Counted from the stretch's first letter, positions 53,951-63,851 are shown. The stretch is DNA of 64,000 nucleotides from Deltaproteobacteria bacterium IMCC39524 (GCA_029667085.1 JARUHJ010000004.1:62001-126000), one strand, 5' to 3'. Notes: generated by a model not told the origin, from the sequence alone. Numbers and translations: made by a program.

Positions 53951-54552
53951 GCGGCCATGTTCACAAGGATTATACGGGCGCCAAGTTCGGCATGTGGCTC
54001 TTCCTCTTTACCGAGGTACTCCTCTTTGGCGGACTTTTTCTCCTCTATGCCGTCTACCTGGCGCGCTATCCACAAGAGTTTATTTCCGCCGGCAAAGAGC
54101 TCAATGTCTGGTTCGGTGGCGGCAACACCTTAGTCCTGCTGACCAGCAGCCTGTTCGTCGCGATCTCGATCACCGCCTTGCGCCGTGGTGCCAAGACGCT
54201 CTGCCTCCGGCTGCTCGGCAGTACCATCGCTTGCGCCGTCATCTTTATGGTCAACAAATACTTTGAGTGGAGCGCCAAAATCAATCACGGCATCTATCCC
54301 GGCTCGGAGCACCTGAAAGAGATGCAGCCCGGTGAGATGATCTTCTTCAACCTTTATTATCTAACCACGGGACTGCACGGTCTCCACGTTATCATCGGAG
54401 CCCTGGTTATCGCCTGGGCCATGATCCTGATTAAAAAAGACCGGGTCAATGCCGATGATTGGGTTATTCTCGAAAATGCCGGGCTTTACTGGCACCTGGT
54501 TGACCTGATCTGGATTTTTGTTTTCCCGCTGTACTATCTGATTTTGCACTAA
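53947..54552 (+). CDS. ctaE: Cytochrome c oxidase subunit III
   Basis: 201 residues with five membrane segments, as in short bacterial subunit III. Conserved GMWLFLFTEVLLFGGLFLLYAVY and LTTGLHGLHVIIGALVIAW, then YWHLVDLIWIFVFPLYYL. Overlaps ctaD by four bases. Followed by an inverted repeat before ctaF. Confidence 0.95.
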   Translation: MSGHVHKDYTGAKFGMWLFLFTEVLLFGGLFLLYAVYLARYPQEFISAGKELNVWFGGGNTLVLLTSSLFVAISITALRRGAKTLCLRLLGSTIACAVIFMVNKYFEWSAKINHGIYPGSEHLKEMQPGEMIFFNLYYLTTGLHGLHVIIGALVIAWAMILIKKDRVNADDWVILENAGLYWHLVDLIWIFVFPLYYLILH

Positions 54553-54568
54553 CCAATACGGAGAAGAC

Positions 54569-54680
54569 TTAACGCAAAGACGCCAAGGGGTAAGGAAAGA
54601 CGCAGAGAGAACTTCTTTGTTTTAAAACCCATAAAACCGATTTTCTTTGCGTCTTGGTTTTAACCTTTGCGCCTTGAGTG
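54569..54680. repeat. Imperfect inverted repeat between ctaE and ctaF
   Basis: Left arm AACGCAAAGACGCCAAGG and right arm parts TTTGCGTCTTGG and CTTTGCGCCTTG are reverse complementary in part. It is similar in design to the nif spacer repeats but with another sequence. Confidence 0.6.
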
Positions 54681-54735
54681 AGTAAAGCGAACGGGCGTTA
54701 AAAGTTTTTCGCCCTTAAGTCCAAAAGAGGTATTT

Positions 54736-55020
54736 ATGTCCGAAGAACACACTCATATAGTTCCTTACAAAACTTTCGCCATTATCTGGATCGCACTACT
54801 GATCCTCACCGGGGTCACCGTAGCCGTAGCGCAATACAACCTGGGTGCGATGAACATTTGGGTTGCCCTTGGCATTGCGACACTCAAATCAGGCTTGGTG
54901 GTTGCAGTCTTCATGCACATGAAGTACGAAAATCGTCTTTTCAAGCTATCGTTGTTTGCAGCGTTGGCGATTCTGGCAATCTTTATCGGCCTTAACTTTT
55001 TTGATGTTCTATATCGCTAA
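54736..55020 (+). CDS. ctaF: Cytochrome c oxidase subunit IV
   Basis: 94 residues with three membrane segments (FAIIWIALLILTGVTVAV, IWVALGIATLKSGLVVAVFM, LFAALAILAIFIGLNFF) and the HMKYE motif of prokaryotic subunit IV. It supports assembly of the oxidase. ATG behind AAAGAGGTATTT; ctaC begins nine bases after its stop. Confidence 0.9.
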   Translation: MSEEHTHIVPYKTFAIIWIALLILTGVTVAVAQYNLGAMNIWVALGIATLKSGLVVAVFMHMKYENRLFKLSLFAALAILAIFIGLNFFDVLYR

Positions 55021-55029
55021 GGAGAGACT

Positions 55030-56349
55030 GTGAACACCCAACCTCTGATTACTACCACTGAGGCAGTCGACAAGGCTTTTTATATTATCTTCGGCATCAG
55101 TGGCGTCGCCCTGCTCGGCATCACGGTGGCCATGGTTTACCTGGTCTGGCGATATAATCGCAAAAGATATCCTGTGCCACTCAGCCAGAAAGATCACAAC
55201 GTCTGGCTTGAAATCACCTGGACGGTCATCCCGTCGATTCTGGTCATGGTGATGTTCTGGTACGGCTGGGAAGGCTACCTTTCCCTGCGTCGCGTTCCGG
55301 ACAACGCTATCCCGGTTCAGGGCAATGCCCGCATGTGGTCGTGGCTCTTCACCTATGAGAACGGCAAAACCTCTGACAAGCTTTATGTTCCGGTCGGACA
55401 ACCGGTCAACGTAAGACTGAATTCCGAAGATGTGCTACACAGCTTCTATGTGCCAGCTTTCCGGGTGAAACGTGATTGCGTCCCGGGCATGGAGACTTAC
55501 GCCTGGTTCGTCGCTGAAGAGCCGGGCAGCTATGATCTCTTCTGTGCAGAATATTGCGGGGTCGCCCACGCTGACATGATCACCACGGTCGAAGCCATTC
55601 CCGCCGCAGAATTTGCCGGCTGGCTGGCAGAGAAACCCTCAGCGACTGCTGCTGGCAAGGGTTTACTGCAAAAACATGGATGCCTGGGCTGCCACTCTCT
55701 TGATGGCTCACCATCGGTAGGACCAAGCTTCCAAGGCATCGGAGGACGCCAGGTCACAGTGATCGCCAATGGCGAGAGTCGAACCCTGACCAGCGATCGT
55801 GATTATCTGGAAAAGGCGATTATCGACCCGAATATTGAGATTGTCGAAGGCTTCCCACCGGCCATGCCTTCTTACGCAGGAAAAATTCCCGAAGAAGACA
55901 TGACAGGAATCCTTGATTACCTGCTCAACCTCAAAGCTGGTGGACAGTCTGGCGAAGAGACCACAGAGAACCAGTTAGAAGAAGCTGAACAAACAGAAGA
56001 GAAGGCTCCCGCTGAAGAAGCAACAGCACCCGCTACCTCTGAAGAGCCAGCAAGCCCTGCGGAACGAGGCGAAGCGCTGGCAGCCAAGAACGGCTGTCTC
56101 GGCTGCCACAGCGTTGATGGCAGCAAACGCGTTGGCCCCACATTAAAAGGCTTCTGGGGCAGTGAGCGTATCGTCACCCGGGATGGCCAGGAGATAACCC
56201 TTGTCGCTGATGACAGCTACCTGATCAAAGCGCTTCGCGAACCGGGTGCAGACGTGCTTCAGGGCTATCCCCCGGCGATGCCACCCTACCCGGGCCTCAG
56301 CGATGAAGAGATTCAGGACCTGCGTGCCTGGCTGGAGACATTGAAGTGA
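55030..56349 (+). CDS. ctaC: Cytochrome c oxidase subunit II fused to two cytochrome c domains
   Basis: 439 residues starting at GTG 55030 (AAGGAGAGACT upstream). Two membrane helices (about 15-45, 60-85), then the CuA domain with LHSFYVPAFRVKRDCVPG and CAEYCGVAHADM, holding the CuA Cys-x3-Cys, His and Met. Two cytochrome c domains follow, each with CLGCH (about residues 216-300 and 350-438), separated by an acidic Ala/Pro/Glu linker. Common caa3 oxidases have one such domain. The fused haems feed electrons directly to CuA. Confidence 0.95.
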   Translation: MNTQPLITTTEAVDKAFYIIFGISGVALLGITVAMVYLVWRYNRKRYPVPLSQKDHNVWLEITWTVIPSILVMVMFWYGWEGYLSLRRVPDNAIPVQGNARMWSWLFTYENGKTSDKLYVPVGQPVNVRLNSEDVLHSFYVPAFRVKRDCVPGMETYAWFVAEEPGSYDLFCAEYCGVAHADMITTVEAIPAAEFAGWLAEKPSATAAGKGLLQKHGCLGCHSLDGSPSVGPSFQGIGGRQVTVIANGESRTLTSDRDYLEKAIIDPNIEIVEGFPPAMPSYAGKIPEEDMTGILDYLLNLKAGGQSGEETTENQLEEAEQTEEKAPAEEATAPATSEEPASPAERGEALAAKNGCLGCHSVDGSKRVGPTLKGFWGSERIVTRDGQEITLVADDSYLIKALREPGADVLQGYPPAMPPYPGLSDEEIQDLRAWLETLK

Positions 56350-56350
56350 C

Positions 56351-57250
56351 ATGCAGAGCCATTCCGGAACCATGACAAACCTGGCGGCGTTAAGTCGTCT
56401 GATCAGACTGCCCCTGTCGGTGATGGTGGCAATCTCTGCTCTCACCGCTGCCCTGGCAGCAGATCAACATGTTTCCGGGCTCGTCCTCTGGGCGCTGGCC
56501 TGGGGTATCTTCCTGCTCAGCGCATCCTGCTCGGTGCTCAACCAGGTTCAGGAACGCTCGACTGACGCCCTGATGCACCGCACCTGCCGCCGCCCCCTGG
56601 CCAGCGGTGCTCTCTCGCCAGGATCGGGGATGTTGATCGGCCTTCTTTTCGGCAGTGGTGGACTCGTCATTCTTTTTGCAACCACCGGCCCGAACACAGC
56701 CCTGTTGGGGCTGGCTGCAACAGCCTGGTATCTACTCACCTATACACCGTTGAAACGGCGCTCATCGTTGGCCGTAATTGCCGGAACCCCTTGCGGAGCT
56801 CTGCCGCCACTGATTGGTTGGCTGGCCGCAGGAGGAGACCCACTCGACCCACGCCCCCTCGCGCTGGTCCTGCTCATGGTCCTCTGGCAGGTTCCTCACT
56901 ACTGGCTCCTGGCGCTACCCGATCGTGAAGAGTTGAAAAGGGTTGGTTTCAAAGTCCTGCCGCAAAAGCTGAGCAGCCATCAACTCTTGAGCATCAGCCA
57001 TTTCTGGATTCTCGGCATGGTGACGGCCACCTTGTTACTGCTGCCGATGCAGCTGGTACAACTGCCAATACTGCAGGGGGTGATTGCCGGTCTGGCCATC
57101 TTTTTTGCGATCTGGACAACAGGTGTTCAGAAAAAGACCTTCTTTATTGAAAAAACCGCTGCCAAACTACGCATCGGCTTACACATCTACCTCGGCCTGA
57201 TACTGGGCTGCATCCTCCTCAACGGTCTCCTGCTCAGATTGGCACTTTAA
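56351..57250 (+). CDS. ctaB: Protoheme IX farnesyltransferase (heme O synthase)
   Basis: 299 residues with about eight membrane helices. Prenyltransferase motif NQVQERSTDALMHRTCRRPL (the N-x3-R-x2-D-x2-M-x-R-T pattern) and a second loop YWLLALPDREELKRVGFKVLP. Makes heme O, precursor of heme A for the oxidase. First ATG two bases after the ctaC stop; no ctaA heme A synthase is seen here. Confidence 0.93.
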   Translation: MQSHSGTMTNLAALSRLIRLPLSVMVAISALTAALAADQHVSGLVLWALAWGIFLLSASCSVLNQVQERSTDALMHRTCRRPLASGALSPGSGMLIGLLFGSGGLVILFATTGPNTALLGLAATAWYLLTYTPLKRRSSLAVIAGTPCGALPPLIGWLAAGGDPLDPRPLALVLLMVLWQVPHYWLLALPDREELKRVGFKVLPQKLSSHQLLSISHFWILGMVTATLLLLPMQLVQLPILQGVIAGLAIFFAIWTTGVQKKTFFIEKTAAKLRIGLHIYLGLILGCILLNGLLLRLAL

Positions 57251-57530
57251 TCTCTGACTCTAGCTGTTTTTGTCAAATGCCGCCCCCAGGATAGCCCCCC
57301 CCGCAGCAAACTATCAGGCAACAGCTAATGACAAGACAAGACAAAACCTGACCAAAATCCTTTTCGTCACAGAGGACACAGCATTTTTGACCGTTCCTGC
57401 ACGATCGATGTCGGTGAGCTCTGTAGAAATTATGGGGGAGGCCACCGTGGCCCTGGGAGCTGCGTATTAAGAGCCATGGTCGCCGGTCCAGCCATCAAAA
57501 TCAGTGCCGAGAAACTACGAAAAAATTAAA
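57251..57530. other. Intergenic region without recognised gene
   Basis: Between ctaB and the terminator. A 66-codon open frame at 57270 has no ribosome site and unnatural composition, so I do not call it a gene. Confidence 0.5.
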
Positions 57531-57558
57531 AAAGCGCCCCGTTTAAGGGCGCTTTTTT
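57531..57558. terminator. Bidirectional terminator between ctaB and chemoreceptor gene
   Basis: Stem AGCGCCC/GGGCGCT flanked by A-run on the left and T-run on the right, so it can serve both converging genes. Confidence 0.88.
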
Positions 57559-57625
57559 ATTATTGCGTCAGCCTGTTGGAAGAGGCCTTAATCTCCGACC
57601 TGCACCATCGAGGCAAACAACTTCC

Positions 57626-59263
57626 TCAATACTGCTCGAATTCATCATCGACTGTATCACGAGTTGCTCCAAAATCCGCCTGATAATCATTACGGGGTAT
57701 TTGACGCTGTTGGGGCGACGACAATTCTTGCTTAGTCTGTTTGTCCTCGAACTCAAAGGTTTCACCGAGCTTGAAAACCGCAACCATCTGCTGAAGGTGT
57801 TCTGCCTGGGCTGAAAGCTCTTCCGAAGTTGACGCCATCTCTTCAGTCGCCGCAGCATTTTTCTGAATGACCTGGTCAAGCTGTTGGATCGATTTGTTAA
57901 TCTGCTCAGCTCCGGCATCCTGCTCCTTGCTGGCAGCGCTTATTTCCTGAACCAGTTCGGCGGTCTTCTGGATATCAGGGACAATGACTTCCAGCATATT
58001 TCCGGCCTCTTCAGCGATATCAACGCTGTTGCCAGAAAGTTCACTGATTTCACCGGCGGCCTGCTGACTCCGTTCTGCAAGTTTGCGAACTTCAGCAGCA
58101 ACAACAGCAAAACCTTTACCATGCTCACCGGCTCGCGCGGCCTCGATCGCGGCATTCAGGGCCAGAAGATTGGTTTGCCTGGCGATCTCCTCAATGATCT
58201 GGATCTTGCCAGCGATCTCTTTCATCGCGACAACGGTCGCCCGAACCGCCTGGCCGCCTTCACCACCTTTTTCCGCCGATAGGATAGCGATCTTTTCCGT
58301 CTGCATGGCGTTGTCAGCATTCTGCCTGATATTGGCCACCATCTCTTCAATTGAAGAGGAGGCTTCCTCTGCCGAGGCCGCCTGCTCGGTTGCGCCCTGG
58401 TTCAGGGTGGCGCTGGTATCTGTCAGTTGCATGGCTCCTGAGCGAACCTGGTGTGCTGAACGCACGATTTCACCAATCAGGCTGGCCATCTTCGCCTTCA
58501 GGCCGCGCAGCGATTTGCCCATGGTGTCCCGATCAGACACCAGCGGCAAGTCTACAGTCAGATCTGCATCAGCCATCTTCTCCAATTGACGCATCTTCTC
58601 AGCCATTGCATCGAGGAAAGCATTGACACTTTCGATAACGATACCGATTTCGTCATTACTGACCTTACTGGTGCGCAGAGACAAGTCGTTGGTCGATTCC
58701 ATTTCGCGCATGGTACCCACCAGGGCCATCAGAGGACCAATAATAATCCGTTGCAACAAGATCCAGACTGCAATGATCATCACCAGGGCCAACACAACAA
58801 TTTTCTGAATGGTCGAAACAATTTCGTCCATCAAGGCATCATTAAGCCCCTGGTAAGACATCACCACTTCGAAACGGCCAAGGGATTCGTTGTCATACAT
58901 CATGTCCTGACCAGCCTCAGCTTCATAGCCCGCAGGAATTTCACTCAGGACAACACTCTCGCCCTCTTCATTGCGCCCCTGTGCGTAGGCCAGGGCACCT
59001 GAAGCATCGAGAACCAAGACCGTAGCAATGTCACGGTTGTTCATCTCGGCGGCAAGAAAATTCTCAATCTGGCGATCATCAAAGCCATACAAAGCATCTG
59101 GTAATGTTAAAACGGCACGTTTCAAAACAGCTTGTCTTTGTTGTGCCAGGTTGTCCAGCATCTCGGCTTGACGCTGCTGGTAGTTGAAAGCACCTAAACC
59201 AGCCAAGGCTAGAGTAATGATGCCAACAAACCAGACTAATAGCTTTATGCGCAGACTTCTCAT
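57626..59263 (-). CDS. Methyl-accepting chemotaxis protein
   Basis: 545 residues. Two membrane helices ([19 protein letters not shown] near the start and [17 protein letters not shown] near residue 160) flank a small periplasmic sensor of about 120 residues, then a HAMP domain and the signalling coiled coil with the tip [32 protein letters not shown]-type sequence. The C-terminus has no CheR-binding pentapeptide. Its signal is unknown; a binding-protein gene just upstream on the same strand may be a partner. Confidence 0.95.
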   Translation of the reverse strand: MRSLRIKLLVWFVGIITLALAGLGAFNYQQRQAEMLDNLAQQRQAVLKRAVLTLPDALYGFDDRQIENFLAAEMNNRDIATVLVLDASGALAYAQGRNEEGESVVLSEIPAGYEAEAGQDMMYDNESLGRFEVVMSYQGLNDALMDEIVSTIQKIVVLALVMIIAVWILLQRIIIGPLMALVGTMREMESTNDLSLRTSKVSNDEIGIVIESVNAFLDAMAEKMRQLEKMADADLTVDLPLVSDRDTMGKSLRGLKAKMASLIGEIVRSAHQVRSGAMQLTDTSATLNQGATEQAASAEEASSSIEEMVANIRQNADNAMQTEKIAILSAEKGGEGGQAVRATVVAMKEIAGKIQIIEEIARQTNLLALNAAIEAARAGEHGKGFAVVAAEVRKLAERSQQAAGEISELSGNSVDIAEEAGNMLEVIVPDIQKTAELVQEISAASKEQDAGAEQINKSIQQLDQVIQKNAAATEEMASTSEELSAQAEHLQQMVAVFKLGETFEFEDKQTKQELSSPQQRQIPRNDYQADFGATRDTVDDEFEQY

Positions 59264-59300
59264 AACTTCATTCTCACTTTAAGTCATTATCACCAACAAT

Positions 59301-59333
59301 GAAGACTCCCACGGCTATGCCGTGGGAGTCTTC
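59301..59333. terminator. Perfect 15-bp hairpin between binding-protein and chemoreceptor genes
   Basis: Arms 59301-59315 and 59319-59333 are exact reverse complements (GAAGACTCCCACGGC) around TAT. Lies just after the stop of the minus-strand gene, so probably its terminator, although the T-run is poor. Confidence 0.7.
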
Positions 59334-59340
59334 AATTGAT

Positions 59341-60114
59341 TTATTTCCAGTCTTTGAGACCGTATTTTGCCAATATTTCCTGCAGCTTTCCGCTGCTGCG
59401 TAACTCAACAATTCCGTCTTCAAGAATTTTCGCGTACTCCTTTGAGCTTTCCTTCGCCGGGCTGAAAGCCATGTAGAGAGGAGTCTCCTCATTAGGGCCT
59501 CCGGCTAGAACAATCACACCAGAAAGATTCTCCTGGTTCAGTTCGTGAGTCATCACATTGGTATTCTCAATGACCGCATCCAATCGGCCAGCTTTCAGCA
59601 TCTTGATCAACTTCGGCAGGGCATCATCGCCGGTGGCCGCGAAAAGCTTGCCACTTTTCTTATCCTCTTCAATATAGCTGTCCAACTCCGTATAATAGCC
59701 GTAGCCATCGATGACGCCGAGACGAATCTGCTTGAATGAGTCAACCCCTTGATACTTCCAACTGCTGCCTTTTTTGACATAAAAACCATTCTTGTTGACA
59801 CCTAAGGGCTCTGCAGGAAACACGAAATCTGGTGATTCCTCGGGGTCAGTACCAACAACGGCATCGTAGGTCCCTTTGCCAACGGCATCAAGGCTGCGTG
59901 TCCATGGCATCAGTTGGTAGTCGATCTCATGACCTTTGGCTTCAAAAATCAGTTTAGCCAATTCAATCATGTAGCCGGGCTGCGCGCTGTTCGGCTCTTC
60001 ATTGTAGGGGGCCCAGCTATCGGCGCGGACGGTAATCGTAGCGGCAGTGGCAAAACCTGCGGTCAGGATGGTAAGAACTACCAGGCTGATAAGGGTGGTC
60101 GTAATACGCTTCAT
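59341..60114 (-). CDS. Periplasmic solute-binding protein (amino-acid type)
   Basis: 257 residues from the ATG at 60114 with AAGGAG upstream. Signal peptide ITTTLISLVVLTILTAGFATAA. Family 3 solute-binding fold: ITVRADSWAPYNEEPNSAQPGYMIELAKLIFEAKG, then LMPWTRSLDAVGKGTYDAVVG. No permease or ATPase gene is near, so it may be an orphan sensor feeding the chemoreceptor on the same strand; that is inference. Confidence 0.88.
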   Translation of the reverse strand: MKRITTTLISLVVLTILTAGFATAATITVRADSWAPYNEEPNSAQPGYMIELAKLIFEAKGHEIDYQLMPWTRSLDAVGKGTYDAVVGTDPEESPDFVFPAEPLGVNKNGFYVKKGSSWKYQGVDSFKQIRLGVIDGYGYYTELDSYIEEDKKSGKLFAATGDDALPKLIKMLKAGRLDAVIENTNVMTHELNQENLSGVIVLAGGPNEETPLYMAFSPAKESSKEYAKILEDGIVELRSSGKLQEILAKYGLKDWK

Positions 60115-60461
60115 CGTTATTCTCCTTATGACTTGTCTTCTGATTTGGTTGATATGAAGATCAGTGTGCAACATTCATCATATGATCAATGTCAGACCTC
60201 TTAGTAATCGTGTGACAGGAGAAATTAGAGCAATCGTAATGCCAAACTTGATATGCCAGAGAGAGAGAGACCATAAACTTCTGAAATAACACAAGAAAAG
60301 AAACTAAATCTGTCATGATTATAATTGGTGAAGTGGTACTTCTTAGAAGGCTTGCTACACTTTCATGTCACAAAAGTGTAACGCACGGGGGAAGCTTGTC
60401 GCAAAGAAGAGAAAGGGCAATCATTGATCATCAACAGGAGCAGAAAGGTCATCACGCGCAA

Positions 60462-60776
60462 TCAATCATCCGACCTCTGCCGATCGCGCTTCTTTTCGCC
60501 CTGTTTTCTTTTGGCATCAAGGCGTCGGGCGATGGCTCCCCGACCGGGACGAGTCGCAATGCGCCGCTTCTTCTTGCGTAATTTTGCAGCCAGCTTCTCT
60601 TCCAGTCGCAACATGGCTTTCTGCAGGTTCTGATGGCGGGAACGAGACTCGGTCGCGGTTACAACCATACCTGTAGGCAGGTGGATAATGCGCACCCCGG
60701 TCTCGCTGGTGTTGCGGTGCTGCCCTCCGGGACCGGAGCCACGAAAGTAGTCTATGCGGATATCTTTTGGGTTCAT
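60462..60776 (-). CDS. Release-factor-like protein with GGQ motif (ArfB/YaeJ-like)
   Basis: About 104 residues; ATG at 60776 gives MNPKDIRIDYFRG, with a TTG just before as alternative and no clear ribosome site. Peptidyl-hydrolase motif GSGPGGQHRNTSETGVR, then a helical Lys/Arg-rich tail (RLEEKLAAKLRKKKRR...) typical of proteins that enter stalled ribosomes. It lacks the codon-recognition domains of RF1/RF2. Acts in ribosome rescue or hydrolyses peptidyl-tRNA; the exact family (ArfB-like versus short RF-like) is uncertain. Confidence 0.82.
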   Translation of the reverse strand: MNPKDIRIDYFRGSGPGGQHRNTSETGVRIIHLPTGMVVTATESRSRHQNLQKAMLRLEEKLAAKLRKKKRRIATRPGRGAIARRLDAKRKQGEKKRDRQRSDD

Positions 60777-60923
60777 CAATATTACGTGGTCTGGGTACAG
60801 GGTTAAAGGTACAGGAAGGTACAGGGAGGCCCTTATCCCGGCACCCTTCTCCCTTTACCCTTCTTGTTCTGCCGTGCTACAAGATAAAGTCTATTTACTG
60901 AACTGTCAAAGAGGGAGTCTACC

Positions 60924-61463
60924 ATGAATCATTTCGCCTTAACCATCGTGGGCCGCGACCGTGCCGGAATCGTCTCTCAGGTCACCAAGATTCTTTTCGA
61001 TCTCGGTTGCAACATCGCCGATTCGAGCTGTTCTATTCTGGGCGGTCAATTTGCCATGATTTTGATCCTTGGCCATCCGGAGCTCACGGATCGCGACAGC
61101 TTTGGCGATGCGTTCAAGCCCCTGGAGGATTCTGACCTGTCTGTCGCCCTGCGTGTTCTTAAACCGGGCGGTGAAATTCGCTCCAACATATTCGGCGATA
61201 TCTGCATGATCTCAGTCTACGGTTCCGACAAGCCCGGGATTGTTTACCGGGTCGCTCAAGTCCTGGGCGAAAAGAATATTAATATTACCGACCTCAACAC
61301 CAAGCTGGTCGGCAGCGATGAACGACCTGTCTATGTCATGGTTATCGAGGCGGTCCTCCCTGAGAACGTTGCGGAAGAAGATGTCGACGGCTGGCTCACC
61401 CCGATACGCGAGGATCTTCAGGTTGATATCACCGTGCGCACCATCCCGACGGTGGAACTCTGA
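60924..61463 (+). CDS. Double ACT-domain protein, GcvR-like
   Basis: 179 residues made of two ACT domains: FALTIVGRDRAGIVSQVTKILFDLGCNIADSSCSIL and CMISVYGSDKPGIVYRVAQVLGEKNINITDLNTKLVG. This is the layout of GcvR, the glycine cleavage system repressor accessory, and of related two-ACT proteins. Ligand likely glycine or another amino acid. Ends two bases before def. Confidence 0.85.
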   Translation: MNHFALTIVGRDRAGIVSQVTKILFDLGCNIADSSCSILGGQFAMILILGHPELTDRDSFGDAFKPLEDSDLSVALRVLKPGGEIRSNIFGDICMISVYGSDKPGIVYRVAQVLGEKNINITDLNTKLVGSDERPVYVMVIEAVLPENVAEEDVDGWLTPIREDLQVDITVRTIPTVEL

Positions 61464-61465
61464 CC

Positions 61466-61969
61466 ATGGCCGTTCGCCCCATACTCCTCTATCCTGACCC
61501 GATACTTAAGCAGGTCGCAAGACAGGTTGAAACTGTTGATGAGCCCACTGTCGCCGTCATTCAGGACCTGGTCGACACCATGCTCGACTCCGGCCATTCC
61601 GTCGGCGTTGCTGCTCCACAGATAGGCGAGCTGGTGCGCGTCGTCGTCGTCGATGTCTCGAAGAGCAAACTCGGCAAAGACAACAATCACGGCCTGCTCG
61701 AAATGGTCAACCCCGAGATCATCGAAAAGTCCGGCAGCAAGATAATGCGTGAAGGCTGCATGAGCGTTCCCGATTACACCGGCAATGTCACCAGGGCCGA
61801 ACTTATTGTCGTGGAATTCACCGACCGTGCAGGGCAGCTGCGCGTCATTGAAGCGTGTGGCTTTGAATCTGTCGCCATCCAGCATGAACTGGATCACCTC
61901 GACGGGATGCTCTTCCTCGATCGCGTTTCCAGTCTGAAAACCGATCTTTACCGCAGGAAATCGAAGTAG
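61466..61969 (+). CDS. def: Peptide deformylase
   Basis: 167 residues with all three motifs: GVAAPQIG, EGCMSVP and HELDHLDG, which bind the catalytic metal through Cys and two His. Removes the N-terminal formyl group from new proteins. Motif 1 has the usual G-x-A-A-x-Q; motif 2 has Met instead of Leu after Cys. Coupled to the ACT gene two bases before it. Confidence 0.95.
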   Translation: MAVRPILLYPDPILKQVARQVETVDEPTVAVIQDLVDTMLDSGHSVGVAAPQIGELVRVVVVDVSKSKLGKDNNHGLLEMVNPEIIEKSGSKIMREGCMSVPDYTGNVTRAELIVVEFTDRAGQLRVIEACGFESVAIQHELDHLDGMLFLDRVSSLKTDLYRRKSK

Positions 61970-62064
61970 ATCAGGAACGTTGTACGTGGTACGAGGAGAG
62001 CAAAAGAACAAGACATGCTCGACGCACTTATCGTTCACCTCTCGACAGAGGAATCTAGGCACTT

Positions 62065-62763
62065 ATGACGAAGTTATTACTCCTTCCCGGTCTCGACGGC
62101 ACAGGGCTGGTTTTTGATCCCCTGCTGAAACACCTCCCTGAGGATATCGAGGTTCAGGTCGTGCGCTATCCAGCCGATCGCGTCATGTCTTTCCAGGAGC
62201 ATGTCGATTTTGCCCGCAAACAATTACCCCGTAAGAAACCCTTCGTGTTATTGGCAGAATCATTCTCCGGACCGATCGGCCTGCAAATCCTCTCTGAGCC
62301 ACCGGATAATCTGAAGGGTGTCCTTCTCGTTGCAACCTTTGCGCGTCACCCGACTCCTTTTTTTCTTGATGCGGGACTTTACCTGCCGCAGAAACTGATC
62401 CTCAACCTCTTCACCAAAACATTTCTGGGTCGGTTTTTCTGCCTTGGCGGCGCGCCCTCTGAGGCCGTTAACATTTTTCAGAACGCGCTCAAGTCTGTTA
62501 AGCTGAGTGTCCTTTCAAATCGCTTGAAGATCCTTGCTGAGCTGCCCCCCCCGCCAGAGATAAGTTTCTCTGGACCCTGCCTTTATCTGCAGGCAAAAAA
62601 CGACCGCCTGATTCCTGAACGTGCGACAGTTCCCCTGCAACAGTTGCTGCCGCAATTGCAGATAGAGCAACGACCTGGCCCTCACATAACCCTTCTGGCT
62701 CATCCGGAAACCGGTGCTCAAATAATCAGTAACTTTATTTCAGAGTTAACGGACGTGCCATGA
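62065..62763 (+). CDS. Alpha/beta hydrolase
   Basis: 232 residues. KLLLLPGLDGTGLVFDPLLKHL with the oxyanion loop, nucleophile elbow AESFSG (Ser near 70), acid in AKNDRLIP and His in GPHITLLAHP. A soluble serine hydrolase of unknown substrate. The CDS overlaps the following DksA-like gene by four bases. Confidence 0.85.
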   Translation: MTKLLLLPGLDGTGLVFDPLLKHLPEDIEVQVVRYPADRVMSFQEHVDFARKQLPRKKPFVLLAESFSGPIGLQILSEPPDNLKGVLLVATFARHPTPFFLDAGLYLPQKLILNLFTKTFLGRFFCLGGAPSEAVNIFQNALKSVKLSVLSNRLKILAELPPPPEISFSGPCLYLQAKNDRLIPERATVPLQQLLPQLQIEQRPGPHITLLAHPETGAQIISNFISELTDVP

Positions 62764-63122
62764 ATGAACTGAGCGAACAACAGAAGCAGGAGCTCAACAA
62801 GGAACTGCTCAATCTTCGCGACGAGTTGCAGACGTTGCTTGCAGACTCGTCAGATGGCGCACAACCGGTCAGCCTCGATGAGCCCATTGGCCGTCTTTCC
62901 CGAATGGACGCCATGCAGCAGCAAAGCATGGTGCAGGCGAACCGACGCACCGCACAAACGCGACTGACGCGTATAGAAACAGCCCTGCGTCGATGCGCCG
63001 ATGATGACTATGGTTTGTGTGCGAGCTGCGAAGAAGAAATCGGCTACGCCCGTCTGAAAGCACAGCCGGAAACTCCATTTTGCATTGATTGTCAGAGTAA
63101 CAAGGAGACGCGCAGCAGGTAG
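62760..63122 (+). CDS. DksA/TraR-type zinc-finger protein
   Basis: 120 residues: N-terminal coiled coil (about 1-70) and a four-Cys zinc finger CASCEEEIGYARLKAQPETPFCIDCQ near residues 80-110. Members bind the RNA polymerase secondary channel; short versions differ from the 151-residue E. coli DksA. The coiled-coil tip DEPIGRLSRMDAMQQQSM has the D-x-A-like motif region. Confidence 0.88.
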   Translation: MNELSEQQKQELNKELLNLRDELQTLLADSSDGAQPVSLDEPIGRLSRMDAMQQQSMVQANRRTAQTRLTRIETALRRCADDDYGLCASCEEEIGYARLKAQPETPFCIDCQSNKETRSR

Positions 63123-63170
63123 CGAGATTAAAATCCTTCCCCACGCCCCGCGCCACCCGCCACGGATCCT

Positions 63171-63851
63171 ATGAAACGTTCTTCAAGAAACCGCCTGACA
63201 GAAAAGGAGACCTTTCTCTTCCCGAGCGACTCGCTGTTCGACAAAGTTGGCCGCGCCGTTTGCAAGGCGGGCTGCTTGCCACGCAAAGAATTATTCGAAG
63301 CATGGGAGGTTGCCCGACGAGTCAGACGACGCTTCCGAAGCGGACGCGTGGTTGACCTGGCGTGCGGTCATGGTTTGGCCGCAGCTCTTCTTCTGCTCCT
63401 CGATGATAGCTCACCGGTTGCTCTCGCCGTAGATCGCACTCTCCCCGCCTCGGCCAATAAACTTTATCAGGCTCTGCTCGAAAGCTGGCCAAGGCTTGAA
63501 GGTCGGATCGAATTTATCGAAATGTCATTGGAGAAAGTTGTCCTGGAATCCACGGACCTTGTCGTTTCCGTTCACGCTTGCGGGAGTTTGTCTGACCTGG
63601 TTCTACAGCAGGCCGTAAAAGCACAGGCACGACTGGCCCTGCTACCATGTTGCCACAACCTGAAAGATGCTGACCAGGGCGGACTTAGCGGTTGGCTCGA
63701 AGGTCCACTGGCCGCAGATGTTGTCAGGGCTCAGCATTTGCGCAACCATGGTTACACGATTTTCACACAGCAGATACCGGCTGACATCACACCCAAGAAT
63801 CGTCTCCTGATGGCTGAACCTTCCACGTCCATTGATAGAACTCACCTTTGA
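63171..63851 (+). CDS. Class I SAM-dependent methyltransferase
   Basis: 226 residues. SAM motif VVDLACGHGLAAALLLLL, then a D-R-T acidic loop and VSVHACGSLSDLVLQQAV and LALLPCCHNLKD, a Cys-Cys-His pattern found in METTL25/Trm13-like methyltransferases. Substrate unknown, possibly RNA. ATG behind GGATCCT; spacing 48 bases from the zinc-finger gene. Confidence 0.78.
   Translation: MKRSSRNRLTEKETFLFPSDSLFDKVGRAVCKAGCLPRKELFEAWEVARRVRRRFRSGRVVDLACGHGLAAALLLLLDDSSPVALAVDRTLPASANKLYQALLESWPRLEGRIEFIEMSLEKVVLESTDLVVSVHACGSLSDLVLQQAVKAQARLALLPCCHNLKDADQGGLSGWLEGPLAADVVRAQHLRNHGYTIFTQQIPADITPKNRLLMAEPSTSIDRTHL

Noticed and set aside
57270-57470. 66-codon protein gene after ctaB
   Set aside because: No ribosome site, no recognisable fold, in a region that looks non-coding before a bidirectional terminator.
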